Shown here: piece after piece, positions 1-6,903 of the stretch
Layout of the letters: each line of letters starts with the position of its first letter
How positions within the stretch are numbered: the first letter of the stretch is position 1
From: Spirochaetota bacterium
GTDB taxonomy: Bacteria > Spirochaetota > UBA4802 > UBA5550
Length of the DNA: 64,000 nt
Assembly (NCBI GenBank): GCA_016929135.1
Contig: JAFGJK010000002.1
Span: forward strand, 1-64,000
Direction: 5' to 3'
Program-made: the position numbers and the translations under genes
The notes under the pieces: generated by a model
Databases searched by the model: none
Told to the model about the DNA's origin: nothing
Seen by the model: the letters and a program-made list of their open reading frames with translations, nothing else

Positions 1-402
1 AGCGCCAAGACCATCAACAGCCTGGTCAAGGAGGGGAACGAGCGGGTCGACAGCGGCACCGAGATCGTGAACAGGACAGCCGCCGCCTTCCACAAGATCA
101 TCAGCTCCATCGAGAAGGTGACCGGGAGCATCTCGAAGTTCTCCGGCACGCTGAAGATGCTGGCCGATACCTCGTCCGAGGCGCAGAAGCGCGCCGATGG
201 CATCAAACAGATATCGAGCCAGGTCTCAACAGCCACCCAGGAGCAGATGACGACGAACAAGGAGATCTCAGGCAGCGTTGAGAGGGTGAATGAATCGTCG
301 CAGGAACTGGTACAGCACGCGGATTATGTACTGAAGACCTCCGACGAGATCAAACGCCTCACCGCGGAGATCAACGAAATGCTGGCGCGGTTCACCTTCT
401 GA
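1..402 (+). CDS. Methyl-accepting chemotaxis protein, C-terminal fragment
   Basis: The reading frame is open from base 1 and ends at TGA 400-402, so only the last 133 residues of the protein are here. They form a continuous polar heptad-rich helix (for example TATQEQMTTNKEISGSVERV) typical of the C-terminal arm of an MCP cytoplasmic hairpin. The protein ends in ARFTF, without a CheR-tethering pentapeptide. The hairpin tip that contacts CheA and CheW lies upstream of the window, so the family call rests on the helix pattern alone. The gene converges on dnaJ with only 7 bases between the stops. Confidence 0.8.
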   Translation, partial: SAKTINSLVKEGNERVDSGTEIVNRTAAAFHKIISSIEKVTGSISKFSGTLKMLADTSSEAQKRADGIKQISSQVSTATQEQMTTNKEISGSVERVNESSQELVQHADYVLKTSDEIKRLTAEINEMLARFTF

Positions 403-409
403 TTGCGGC

Positions 410-1516
410 TCAGTAAAACTCCCTCGCGGACCCCACGTCCTCGCCGTCGAGCTTGGAGAATTCCTTCAGCAGCTCCTTCTGGCGCGGGGTGAGCTTCCTC
501 GGCACACGGATATTGATCTTCACCAGGTGGTCCCCCTTGCCGTATGAGCCCAGATAGGGAATGCCGTTCCCCTTGAGCCGGAAGACCTGGCCGTTTTCGG
601 TTCCCGGGGGTATCTTCATCTTCACCTTGCCGCTCCCCAGCGTGGGGACCTCGATCTCGCCACCAAGGCAGACCATGGGAAACGAAATGTCGATGATGCT
701 GAGGACGTCATTCCCGTGGCGCTCGAAATACTTGTGCTTCTGCACGTGGATCATCACGTAGAGGTCGCCGCGTGCCCCCCCCTCGGGACCGTGCTCCCCC
801 TCGCCGGTGATCTTCAGCCTTGAGCCCGATTCGACACCGGCCGGTATCTTCACCGTTATCTTCCGGTTCCTGGTTTTCAGTCCGGTCCCCCTGCAGGACT
901 TGCAGGGGGAGGATACGATCTTCCCCTCGCCGCGGCACTTGTAGCAGGTCTGGGTGATGGAGAAGAACCCCTGGGACTGGCGGATCTGCCCCGCGCCGTT
1001 GCATACCGGGCAAACAGTCGCCTTGCTCCCCGGTGCGGCCCCGCTCCCGCCGCAGACATCGCAGGCCTCGCTCCGGGGAACCTCGATCTGCACCTCCTTC
1101 CCCTCGGCGGCGTCTTCCAGGGTGATGGTGAGGTCGTACTGGATATCGGCCCCGCGGCGGGCGCGCTTCTTCCCGGACCTACCTCCGAAGGCGGAACCGA
1201 AGAATCCCTCGAAGATATCACCCAGGTCGCCGAGATCGCCGAAGATGTCGGAAAAGTCGGTGTAGGCGCCCCGGCCGAATCCCTCGAAGCCGGTGACGCC
1301 CTCGTGCCCGTACTTGTCGTAGGAGGCCCGCTTTTTCGGGTCCCTCAGAACCTCGTAGGCCTCGGTGGCCTCCTTGAACTTCTCCTCGGCGTCCTTATCC
1401 CCCTTGTTCCGGTCAGGGTGATACTTCAGCGCGAGCTTCCTGTATGCCTGCTTGATGTCGGCGTCCACGGCGTTTTTAGAAACGCCCAGCACCTCGTAGT
1501 AGTCTCTCTTGGCCAA
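410..1516 (-). CDS. dnaJ: Chaperone protein DnaJ (Hsp40)
   Basis: Co-chaperone that delivers unfolded clients to DnaK and stimulates its ATPase. The J domain (residues 1-70) carries HPD at 33-35. A G/F-rich linker follows, then four zinc-finger CxxCxGxG repeats at about 152, 169, 191 and 205, then the C-terminal client-binding domains; 368 aa is normal for type I DnaJ. Start choice: a GTG at 1528 overlaps the dnaK stop (GTGA), but a TTG at 1516-1514 gives the canonical family N-terminus (M)[10 protein letters not shown] and has GAGGT five bases upstream, so TTG is preferred. Last gene of the hrcA-grpE-dnaK-dnaJ operon and probably translationally coupled to dnaK. Confidence 0.96.
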   Translation of the reverse strand: MAKRDYYEVLGVSKNAVDADIKQAYRKLALKYHPDRNKGDKDAEEKFKEATEAYEVLRDPKKRASYDKYGHEGVTGFEGFGRGAYTDFSDIFGDLGDLGDIFEGFFGSAFGGRSGKKRARRGADIQYDLTITLEDAAEGKEVQIEVPRSEACDVCGGSGAAPGSKATVCPVCNGAGQIRQSQGFFSITQTCYKCRGEGKIVSSPCKSCRGTGLKTRNRKITVKIPAGVESGSRLKITGEGEHGPEGGARGDLYVMIHVQKHKYFERHGNDVLSIIDISFPMVCLGGEIEVPTLGSGKVKMKIPPGTENGQVFRLKGNGIPYLGSYGKGDHLVKINIRVPRKLTPRQKELLKEFSKLDGEDVGSAREFY

Positions 1517-1524
1517 GGGTGACC

Positions 1525-3456
1525 TCACTTTTTATCATCATCGACAACTTCGTAGTCGGCGTCGTACACTTTTTCCCCGCCGCCCGAAGATTCCTCGGCC
1601 CCTCCCTTCTGCTCTTTCGGTGCCTCCTGCTGCTGGGCGTTCTGGTACTGCTTCGCAGACTCCTGGTAGATCCTCTCGGCGAATTTGTGGGATGCCTGCT
1701 CGAGCTTCGACCGCGCATCGCGTATCGCTGCGACGTCGTCCGATTCCATCGTCTTTCTGAGATTGGCAATCTCCGACTCGATGGCGCTCTTCTCCGACGG
1801 CTCCACCTTTTCCTTGTTCTCGTTCAGGAGTTTCTCCAGCGAATAGATCAGTGTGTCCGATTCGTTCCTCGCCTCGATCAGCTCCCTGGCCTTCTTGTCT
1901 TCCTCGGCGTGCGATTCCGCCTCGCGCACCATCTTGTTGATCTCCTCCTCGGAGAGACCGCTTGAGGACTCTATCCGGATCTTCTGCTCCTTGCCGGTTC
2001 CCAGGTCCTTCGCCGACACGTGGACGATGCCGTTGGCGTCGATATCGAAGGTCACCTCTATCTGGGGCACGCCCCGTGGCGCCGGCGGTATGCCCACCAG
2101 GTCGAACCTTCCCAGGGTCCTGTTCTGCGAGGCCAGCTCGCGCTCCCCCTGCAGGACATGGATCGAGACCGCCGGCTGGCTGTCCGATGCGGTGGAAAAG
2201 ATCTGACTCTTCCTCGTGGGTATCGTGGTGTTCCGCTCGATGAGCTTTGTCATGACACCGCCGAGGGTCTCTATCCCCAGCGAGAGTGGCGTCACGTCCA
2301 GCAGCAGTACGTCGTGGACGTCTCCGGAGAGCACGCCCCCCTGGATCGCCGCGCCGACCGCCACCACCTCGTCCGGGTTCACGCCCTTGTGCGGCTCCTT
2401 GCCGAAAATCCGTTTCACCAACTCCTGCACCGCCGGGATCCTCGTCGACCCGCCCACCAGGATGACCTCGTCGATGTCTCCCGCGGTGAGCCCGGAGTCC
2501 TCCAGCGCGCTCAGGCAGGGGTTTTTGGTCGAATCCACCAGGTCCTCGATGAGCTGCTCGAGCTTGGCCCTGGTCAGGTTCACCACCAGGTGCTTCGGCC
2601 CGCTCTGGTCAGCGGTGAGGAAGGGGATGTTGATCTCGGCCTGTATCTTGCCGGAGAGCTCGATCTTGGCCTGTTCCGCCTTCTCCTTGAGGCGCTGAAG
2701 GGCCATCTTGTCGGTCGAGACATCGATGCCGGTCTGCTTCTTGAACTCGGCGATGAGCCACTCCATGATCCTCTGGTCGAAATCATCGCCCCCCAGGTGG
2801 GTGTTGCCGTTGGTCGATTTCACCTCGAAGACGCCGTCGCCCAGCTCGAGGATGGATATGTCGAAGGTGCCGCCACCGAGGTCGTACACCGCGATCTTCT
2901 GGTTGTGCTTCCCCTTGTCGAGGCCGTAGGCGAGCGCCGCCGCCGTGGGCTCGTTGATGATCCGCTCCACCTCGAGACCGGCGATCCTGCCCGCGTCCTT
3001 CGTGGCCTGCCGCTGCGCGTCGTTGAAGTAGGCCGGAACCGTGATGACCGCCCTGGTTACCGTCTCGCCCAGATAGTCCTCGGCGGTCTGCTTCATCTTC
3101 TGCAGCACCCTCGCCGATATCTCCTGTGGTGTGAACTCTCCGGCCACCGTCTTCACCGTGACCCCCCCCTTGCCGTCGTCCTGCACCTCGTAGGGGACCA
3201 TGCGCATTTCGTTGGCCACCTCGCCGTACCGCCGCCCCATGAAGCGCTTGATCGAACGGATCGTGTTCTCCGGGTTGGTGATGATCTGGTTTTTCGCCAC
3301 CTGCCCCACCAGCCTCTCCCCCTTGTCGTTATAGGCCACGATCGAAGGGGTGGTGCGCTGCCCCTCGGAATTCTGTATTACCGACGGTTCCCCGCCGGAC
3401 ATAACCGCAACGCACGAGTTTGTTGTTCCCAGGTCAATTCCTATTATCTTGCTCAT
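1525..3456 (-). CDS. dnaK: Chaperone protein DnaK (Hsp70)
   Basis: ATP-driven Hsp70 chaperone of the cytoplasm. Its 643 residues begin [14 protein letters not shown], with the phosphate-1 loop IDLGTTNS at 6-13, phosphate-2 [10 protein letters not shown] and [11 protein letters not shown]. The interdomain linker [13 protein letters not shown] is followed by the substrate-binding domain, and the acidic tail ends EVVDDDKK. The N-terminal lobe has the insertion typical of Gram-negative-type DnaK (around [10 protein letters not shown]). AAGGAG lies 8 bases before the ATG. It follows grpE by 63 bases and its TGA overlaps the upstream GTG candidate of dnaJ. Expression should be repressed by HrcA at the CIRCE element ahead of hrcA. 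Confidence 0.98.
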   Translation of the reverse strand: MSKIIGIDLGTTNSCVAVMSGGEPSVIQNSEGQRTTPSIVAYNDKGERLVGQVAKNQIITNPENTIRSIKRFMGRRYGEVANEMRMVPYEVQDDGKGGVTVKTVAGEFTPQEISARVLQKMKQTAEDYLGETVTRAVITVPAYFNDAQRQATKDAGRIAGLEVERIINEPTAAALAYGLDKGKHNQKIAVYDLGGGTFDISILELGDGVFEVKSTNGNTHLGGDDFDQRIMEWLIAEFKKQTGIDVSTDKMALQRLKEKAEQAKIELSGKIQAEINIPFLTADQSGPKHLVVNLTRAKLEQLIEDLVDSTKNPCLSALEDSGLTAGDIDEVILVGGSTRIPAVQELVKRIFGKEPHKGVNPDEVVAVGAAIQGGVLSGDVHDVLLLDVTPLSLGIETLGGVMTKLIERNTTIPTRKSQIFSTASDSQPAVSIHVLQGERELASQNRTLGRFDLVGIPPAPRGVPQIEVTFDIDANGIVHVSAKDLGTGKEQKIRIESSSGLSEEEINKMVREAESHAEEDKKARELIEARNESDTLIYSLEKLLNENKEKVEPSEKSAIESEIANLRKTMESDDVAAIRDARSKLEQASHKFAERIYQESAKQYQNAQQQEAPKEQKGGAEESSGGGEKVYDADYEVVDDDKK

Positions 3457-3519
3457 CTTTCATTCTCCTTGTTTCGTTTATCTGCCATGATTATGATAAT
3501 CGCCTGTATTCCCTTCCGG

Positions 3520-4293
3520 CTATCCGGAGTTCTCCTTCACGGCATCGCCGGTGCTACCCCCCGGCGCCGCCCCGCCGTCTTCTCCCCCCTTCTGTCCGCC
3601 GACGGCATTCTCCTGCTCCTTCATGGGCCTCGTGACCCGTACCCTGGCGGGCCTGATGACGATCTCATCGATCCTGAAGCCCTTCAGGTAGACCTTGGTG
3701 ATCGTATCGATCGTGACATCACTGCTCATGTCGATCTCCACCGCCTCGTTGTAGTTGGGATCGAAGGCCTGGTTCATTGAGTCGATCTCGATGATCCCGT
3801 ACTTGTTCAGCGTTTCCACTATCCGCTTCGATATCAGGTCGACCCCCTGTCTGAAGGACTCCTTCGCCTCCTCGCCCGGAGAATCCCCCTCGATGTTCGA
3901 TGCCGATTCAATAGCCCTGAGAAGGTCATCGTTTATCGTGATGATATCGAGGGCGAGATCCTTCACCGCCATCTTCTGCTGCTCCTGCTGCATCTTCACC
4001 TGGCGCTTCTTGTAGTTCTCGAAATCCGCCTGGCGGCGCTGCATCAGGTCCTTCAGGGACTCCATCTCCGCCTTGAGCTTCTGGTACTCCTCCTCGCGCT
4101 TTGCGCTCTCGTCTTCCATGGCCGCGGAGGCCTCCCGGCACTCCTGGATCTCCTCCTGCACCGACTGCAGCTCCTCTTTCAAGCGCGTTGCATTTTCCCC
4201 TGCTGCGGGTTCCTTCGCGCCGGCGGCGGCGTTCGGCGATTCATCTGCCTTTGCGGCGGCATCCTCATGCTGATGCCTCTTGTGCTTGTCCAT
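3520..4293 (-). CDS. grpE: Nucleotide exchange factor GrpE
   Basis: Releases ADP from DnaK as a dimer. The 257-residue protein has a long, charged, Ala/Glu-rich coiled coil over about residues 30-115. The C-terminal beta-wing domain carries family-type sequence (FDPNYNEAVEIDMSSD and VYLKGFRIDEIVIRPARVRV). The tail after residue 225 is a Gly/Glu-rich extension (GGQKGGEDGGAAPGG) that looks disordered and is longer than usual. AGGAG sits 6 bases before the ATG. Second gene of the heat-shock operon, 28 bases after hrcA. Confidence 0.95.
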   Translation of the reverse strand: MDKHKRHQHEDAAAKADESPNAAAGAKEPAAGENATRLKEELQSVQEEIQECREASAAMEDESAKREEEYQKLKAEMESLKDLMQRRQADFENYKKRQVKMQQEQQKMAVKDLALDIITINDDLLRAIESASNIEGDSPGEEAKESFRQGVDLISKRIVETLNKYGIIEIDSMNQAFDPNYNEAVEIDMSSDVTIDTITKVYLKGFRIDEIVIRPARVRVTRPMKEQENAVGGQKGGEDGGAAPGGSTGDAVKENSG

Positions 4294-4321
4294 CGATAAC
4301 TCCTGTCCTAATCCTTCAGTT

Positions 4322-5374
4322 TTACTTGGTCATCTTCGTAAAATAATCCGATACGATCCTGCCCGTATAGTCAACGAGCGGGACGACCTTCTCATAATCC
4401 ATCCTGGTGGGTCCGAAAACGCCGAGCACCCCCACCCTGATGTTCCCCTTCTTGTATGATGTGGATACCATGCTGCAGCCGACGACCTTGCTGCTCAGTA
4501 TCTCGGAGCCGATGAGGATCTTCACCCCCTCGTTCTCCATGGTGTTCACCAGCATCTCCCTGAGGATGTTCTTCTCCTCGATGATGTTCAGGAGGCTGTT
4601 CAGCCGGTTCTCCTCCACCATCTCCGGAATCCTAAGGAGATTCTCGATGCCGTCGATATACAGCTCGGCCTCCTCGCTCCCCCCCAGGGCGAGCTCCGCG
4701 ATGTCCAGGGCCATGTCCTTGTCCATGCCGCTCACCTTCTCTTCGCGCAGCCTGCCGAAGATGGAGTCCCGTATTTCGTTCAGCTGGTACCCGCAGAGCT
4801 CGTTGGTCAGGTAGCGCGAGTATTCATAGAGATTGTCCTGGGTGATCGACGCGGATACGGTAACCTTCTTGTTGATCACCACCCCGTGCCTGGTCACCAG
4901 AGCGAATATGATCTCGTTGCTGTCCAGGGGGATCAGGTCGATCCGCTTCACCACTGTGTAATCCGGCTTCGGGGTCATGATGATGCCGGCGTAGCGCGAC
5001 ACGTTGGAAAGCATCCTGGTGATGGCGATGAAGACCTTGTCCATCTGCAGTTCCTTCCTGATGGCGTCCTCCTTGACCTCGATCCCATCGCTCCTCTTGA
5101 ACTCATAGCTGTCCAGCAGAGAATTGACGTAGTACCGGTACCCCTTGTCTGTGGGGATCCTCCCGGCCGAGGTGTGGGGCTGCATCAGGTAGTCAAGCTG
5201 CTCCAGGTCGTACATGATATTTCGCAACGTGGCAGGGGACAGCGTCAGGGAATACTTCTGCACAAAGGACCTGGATCCCACCGGTTTCCCTGTGGAGATG
5301 TATTCGTAAACGATGGCCCTGAGGATCGATGCTTCCCTCTCATCCAGAATACGTTCGGTTATGTTCTCATCCAT
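4322..5374 (-). CDS. hrcA: Heat-inducible transcription repressor HrcA
   Basis: Represses class I heat-shock genes by binding CIRCE, with activity tuned by GroEL in characterised bacteria. The N-terminal winged helix (LDEREASILRAIVYEYI, KPVGSRSF, LSPATLRNIMYDLE, THTSAGRIPTDKGYR-type segment) and the C-terminal HrcA domain are both recognisable. An ATG at 5404 lies inside the CIRCE element and would add ten residues. The ATG at 5374, behind a G-rich GGGGCGG, gives MDENITERILDEREA and leaves CIRCE in the untranslated leader, so it is preferred (350 aa). First gene of the operon and therefore autoregulated. Confidence 0.95.
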   Translation of the reverse strand: MDENITERILDEREASILRAIVYEYISTGKPVGSRSFVQKYSLTLSPATLRNIMYDLEQLDYLMQPHTSAGRIPTDKGYRYYVNSLLDSYEFKRSDGIEVKEDAIRKELQMDKVFIAITRMLSNVSRYAGIIMTPKPDYTVVKRIDLIPLDSNEIIFALVTRHGVVINKKVTVSASITQDNLYEYSRYLTNELCGYQLNEIRDSIFGRLREEKVSGMDKDMALDIAELALGGSEEAELYIDGIENLLRIPEMVEENRLNSLLNIIEEKNILREMLVNTMENEGVKILIGSEILSSKVVGCSMVSTSYKKGNIRVGVLGVFGPTRMDYEKVVPLVDYTGRIVSDYFTKMTK

Positions 5375-5393
5375 GGATACCGCCCCGATTTTG

Positions 5394-5420
5394 TTAGCAC
5401 TCATTATAGCCGAGTGCTAA
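5394..5420. promoter_or_regulatory. CIRCE operator (HrcA binding site)
   Basis: A perfect copy of the consensus inverted repeat: TTAGCACTC at 5394-5402, nine bases ATTATAGCC, then GAGTGCTAA at 5412-5420. It starts about where transcription should begin from the promoter at 5425-5453, so bound HrcA would block the polymerase. It controls hrcA-grpE-dnaK-dnaJ on the minus strand. Confidence 0.97.
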
Positions 5421-5424
5421 CAAA

Positions 5425-5453
5425 AAATTAATAAAAAAAAGAACTCCCGTCAA
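5425..5453 (-). promoter_or_regulatory. Sigma-70-type promoter of the hrcA operon
   Basis: Read on the minus strand: TTGACG (5453-5448), a 17-base T-rich spacer, then TAATTT (5430-5425). The expected start point is at the edge of CIRCE. The -35 box matches 5 of 6 consensus bases; the -10 box is only fair. Confidence 0.6.
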
Positions 5454-5469
5454 GCGAAATTCCTTCTTT

Positions 5470-6282
5470 TTACCCACTTTTCGCCTTTTTATCTTCCTTG
5501 GATTTGTCTTCGGATTCCAGCGCCATGCGGGCGGCGTCGATGGTGTTCTTCAGCTTGGCGGCATCCTCGGATTCACCGAAGATCACGTGAATGCGGCGGA
5601 GCGACGACAAAAACTCGATGGAGCGCTTGAGGTCCTCCCTGGACTTGCCGGCCATCTCGTACTTCGCGCGGTACTGGCGGGCCGCCTCGGTGAGGCTCTC
5701 CTTGCACAGCTGCATCAGGTCCCGGCGATCGTAAAAGTATTCCACGCGGGGATCCCGCAGCTTGGCGATATCGGAGAACTTCGTGATGTTCTTGGTGATC
5801 ACTGCCACGCGGGACTGCAGCTCCACGAAGGACCATTTCCACTTGGAGGTCTCCCCCACCTTGTTCCGCAGGCTCCGCAGGACGAAGTGGATGCGCTGCA
5901 CCAGCTTCAGTATCTGGTGCGGGTTCAGCCTTTCGATCCTATCGATATACTCGTCGTTCTCCCTCAGGGAGCGGTCGACGTCCTTGCCGACGATCTCCTC
6001 CATCTGCTGGAGCACCTTGTAGAACTCCTTTCTCGCGTTGTTGAGGAAGGTCTCGTTCTTTATCCCCAGCATCTCCACGGAGAGGTCGTTCATCTTGAGG
6101 TAATCCTCGATGATCAGGAGCAGGTTGACCACCGACTCCAGCACGTAGTACGGGGCGATCGCCGGCATCTTCTTGCGCTTCGATACCGTCTCGTTCACCT
6201 TCTTCTGGAGTTTGTCGACCGACGACTTTATGTCCTTTATCTCATCGTTGTACGCGGCCTTTTCGGCCTTCCCTATGGCCAT
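5470..6282 (-). CDS. Conserved-looking hypothetical, helical cytoplasmic protein
   Basis: A 270-residue protein with no signal peptide or membrane segment. It is strongly helical and charged, starting with a Lys/Glu coiled-coil-like stretch (KAEKAAYNDEIKDIKSSVDK). Later come ordered-looking helices with Leu and aromatic residues (PYYVLESVVNLLLIIEDYLK, LVQRIHFVLRSLRNKVGE) and a Lys/Glu-rich tail. I do not recognise the family. A GTG at 6288 directly follows the stop of the upstream small gene, and an ATG at 6282 is two codons further in; either could start it and translational coupling is likely. It shares the promoter near 6.5 kb with that small gene and ends just before the hrcA promoter. 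Confidence 0.8.
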   Translation of the reverse strand: MAIGKAEKAAYNDEIKDIKSSVDKLQKKVNETVSKRKKMPAIAPYYVLESVVNLLLIIEDYLKMNDLSVEMLGIKNETFLNNARKEFYKVLQQMEEIVGKDVDRSLRENDEYIDRIERLNPHQILKLVQRIHFVLRSLRNKVGETSKWKWSFVELQSRVAVITKNITKFSDIAKLRDPRVEYFYDRRDLMQLCKESLTEAARQYRAKYEMAGKSREDLKRSIEFLSSLRRIHVIFGESEDAAKLKNTIDAARMALESEDKSKEDKKAKSG

Positions 6283-6288
6283 ACCCAC

Positions 6289-6447
6289 CTACGCATACGT
6301 GTCAATGTTCCGTCCCCGCTCCTCGCCGGGCTGCTCCTGCGGCCTCGCCTCCTCCCTTCTCTGCTCCGAGGCCTGCTCGGTTCTAGGCTGCTCGGGGGTA
6401 AACCCCGTGGGGACGATGTCGGGTCCGGTGATGCTGCTAATATCCAT
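6289..6447 (-). CDS. Small protein MDISSI...NIDTYA (motility-associated type?)
   Basis: A 52-residue protein. ATG 6447-6445 is preceded by GGAGG with a five-base spacer, the best ribosome site in the area; the frame also extends upstream to 6495 but without such a site. It begins MDISSITGPDIVPTG, has a Glu/Gln/Arg-rich middle (EQPRTEQASEQRREEARPQE) and ends GRNIDTYA. A start like MDISS and an end like IDxYA recall short proteins of the YjfB putative-motility type, but the middle does not, so this is a resemblance only. The stop abuts the next gene on the same strand. Confidence 0.65.
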   Translation of the reverse strand: MDISSITGPDIVPTGFTPEQPRTEQASEQRREEARPQEQPGEERGRNIDTYA

Positions 6448-6505
6448 ATCGACCTCCCCGACCCGCAAAATAACCATTTTCACGGGCCCTATCACTTGGT
6501 GGGCT

Positions 6506-6535
6506 ATTATAGCGGTTCGGTTACCGGCAATGCAA
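6506..6535 (-). promoter_or_regulatory. Promoter for the small-protein / 270-aa gene pair
   Basis: Minus strand: TTGCAT (6535-6530), 18-base spacer, perfect TATAAT (6511-6506). It lies about 60 bases upstream of the 52-residue gene. The -10 is convincing, the -35 weak. Confidence 0.5.
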
Positions 6536-6678
6536 GTAAAATTGATAAAAAAACCCGCGGAAATCCCAGGGCCGTCACCGTCCCCGCCGCCGTGGGAAAA
6601 GACTTGTCCGCGGCCATGAAATTCAGTATGTTACTCTATCAGCCCGGCGGGGCAATATTCGATCCGGAGGCAACGCCC

Positions 6679-6888
6679 ATGCGCCACACAGTGCTCTCGG
6701 TACCGGAAATCTCCTGCAACCACTGCAAGATGACCATAGAGGGGGCGGTGAAGGGGCTCAGGGGGATCGGCAGCGTCGAGGCCGACGTTGCCGGCAGAAG
6801 GGTCTCCCTTGATTTCGACGAGTCCAAGGTTACCCTCGACGAGATCAGGGGCGCCATCGAGGAGGCGGGGTACGCCGTGGAGTCCTAG
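6679..6888 (+). CDS. Heavy-metal-associated (HMA) domain protein, CopZ-like
   Basis: A 69-residue single HMA ferredoxin-like domain. The metal loop is ISCNHCKMTIEGAV, with CxxC at residues 13 and 16, and the fold pattern continues through GSVEADVAGRRVSLDF and the terminal EEAGYAVES. Such proteins carry soft metals (usually Cu+) in the cytoplasm to P-type ATPases or regulators; the metal cannot be told from sequence. GGAGG ends 8 bases before the ATG. No copper ATPase or CsoR-type regulator lies nearby. It stands alone between two minus-strand genes and converges on polA. Confidence 0.88.
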   Translation: MRHTVLSVPEISCNHCKMTIEGAVKGLRGIGSVEADVAGRRVSLDFDESKVTLDEIRGAIEEAGYAVES

Positions 6889-6903
6889 GCGCCGCGGCGG
6901 GCT

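Noticed and set aside
2020..3780. 586-codon plus-strand frame opposite dnaK and grpE
   Set aside because: It is antisense to highly conserved genes, has the His/Arg/Leu-rich composition of GC-rich shadow frames, and lacks a ribosome site.
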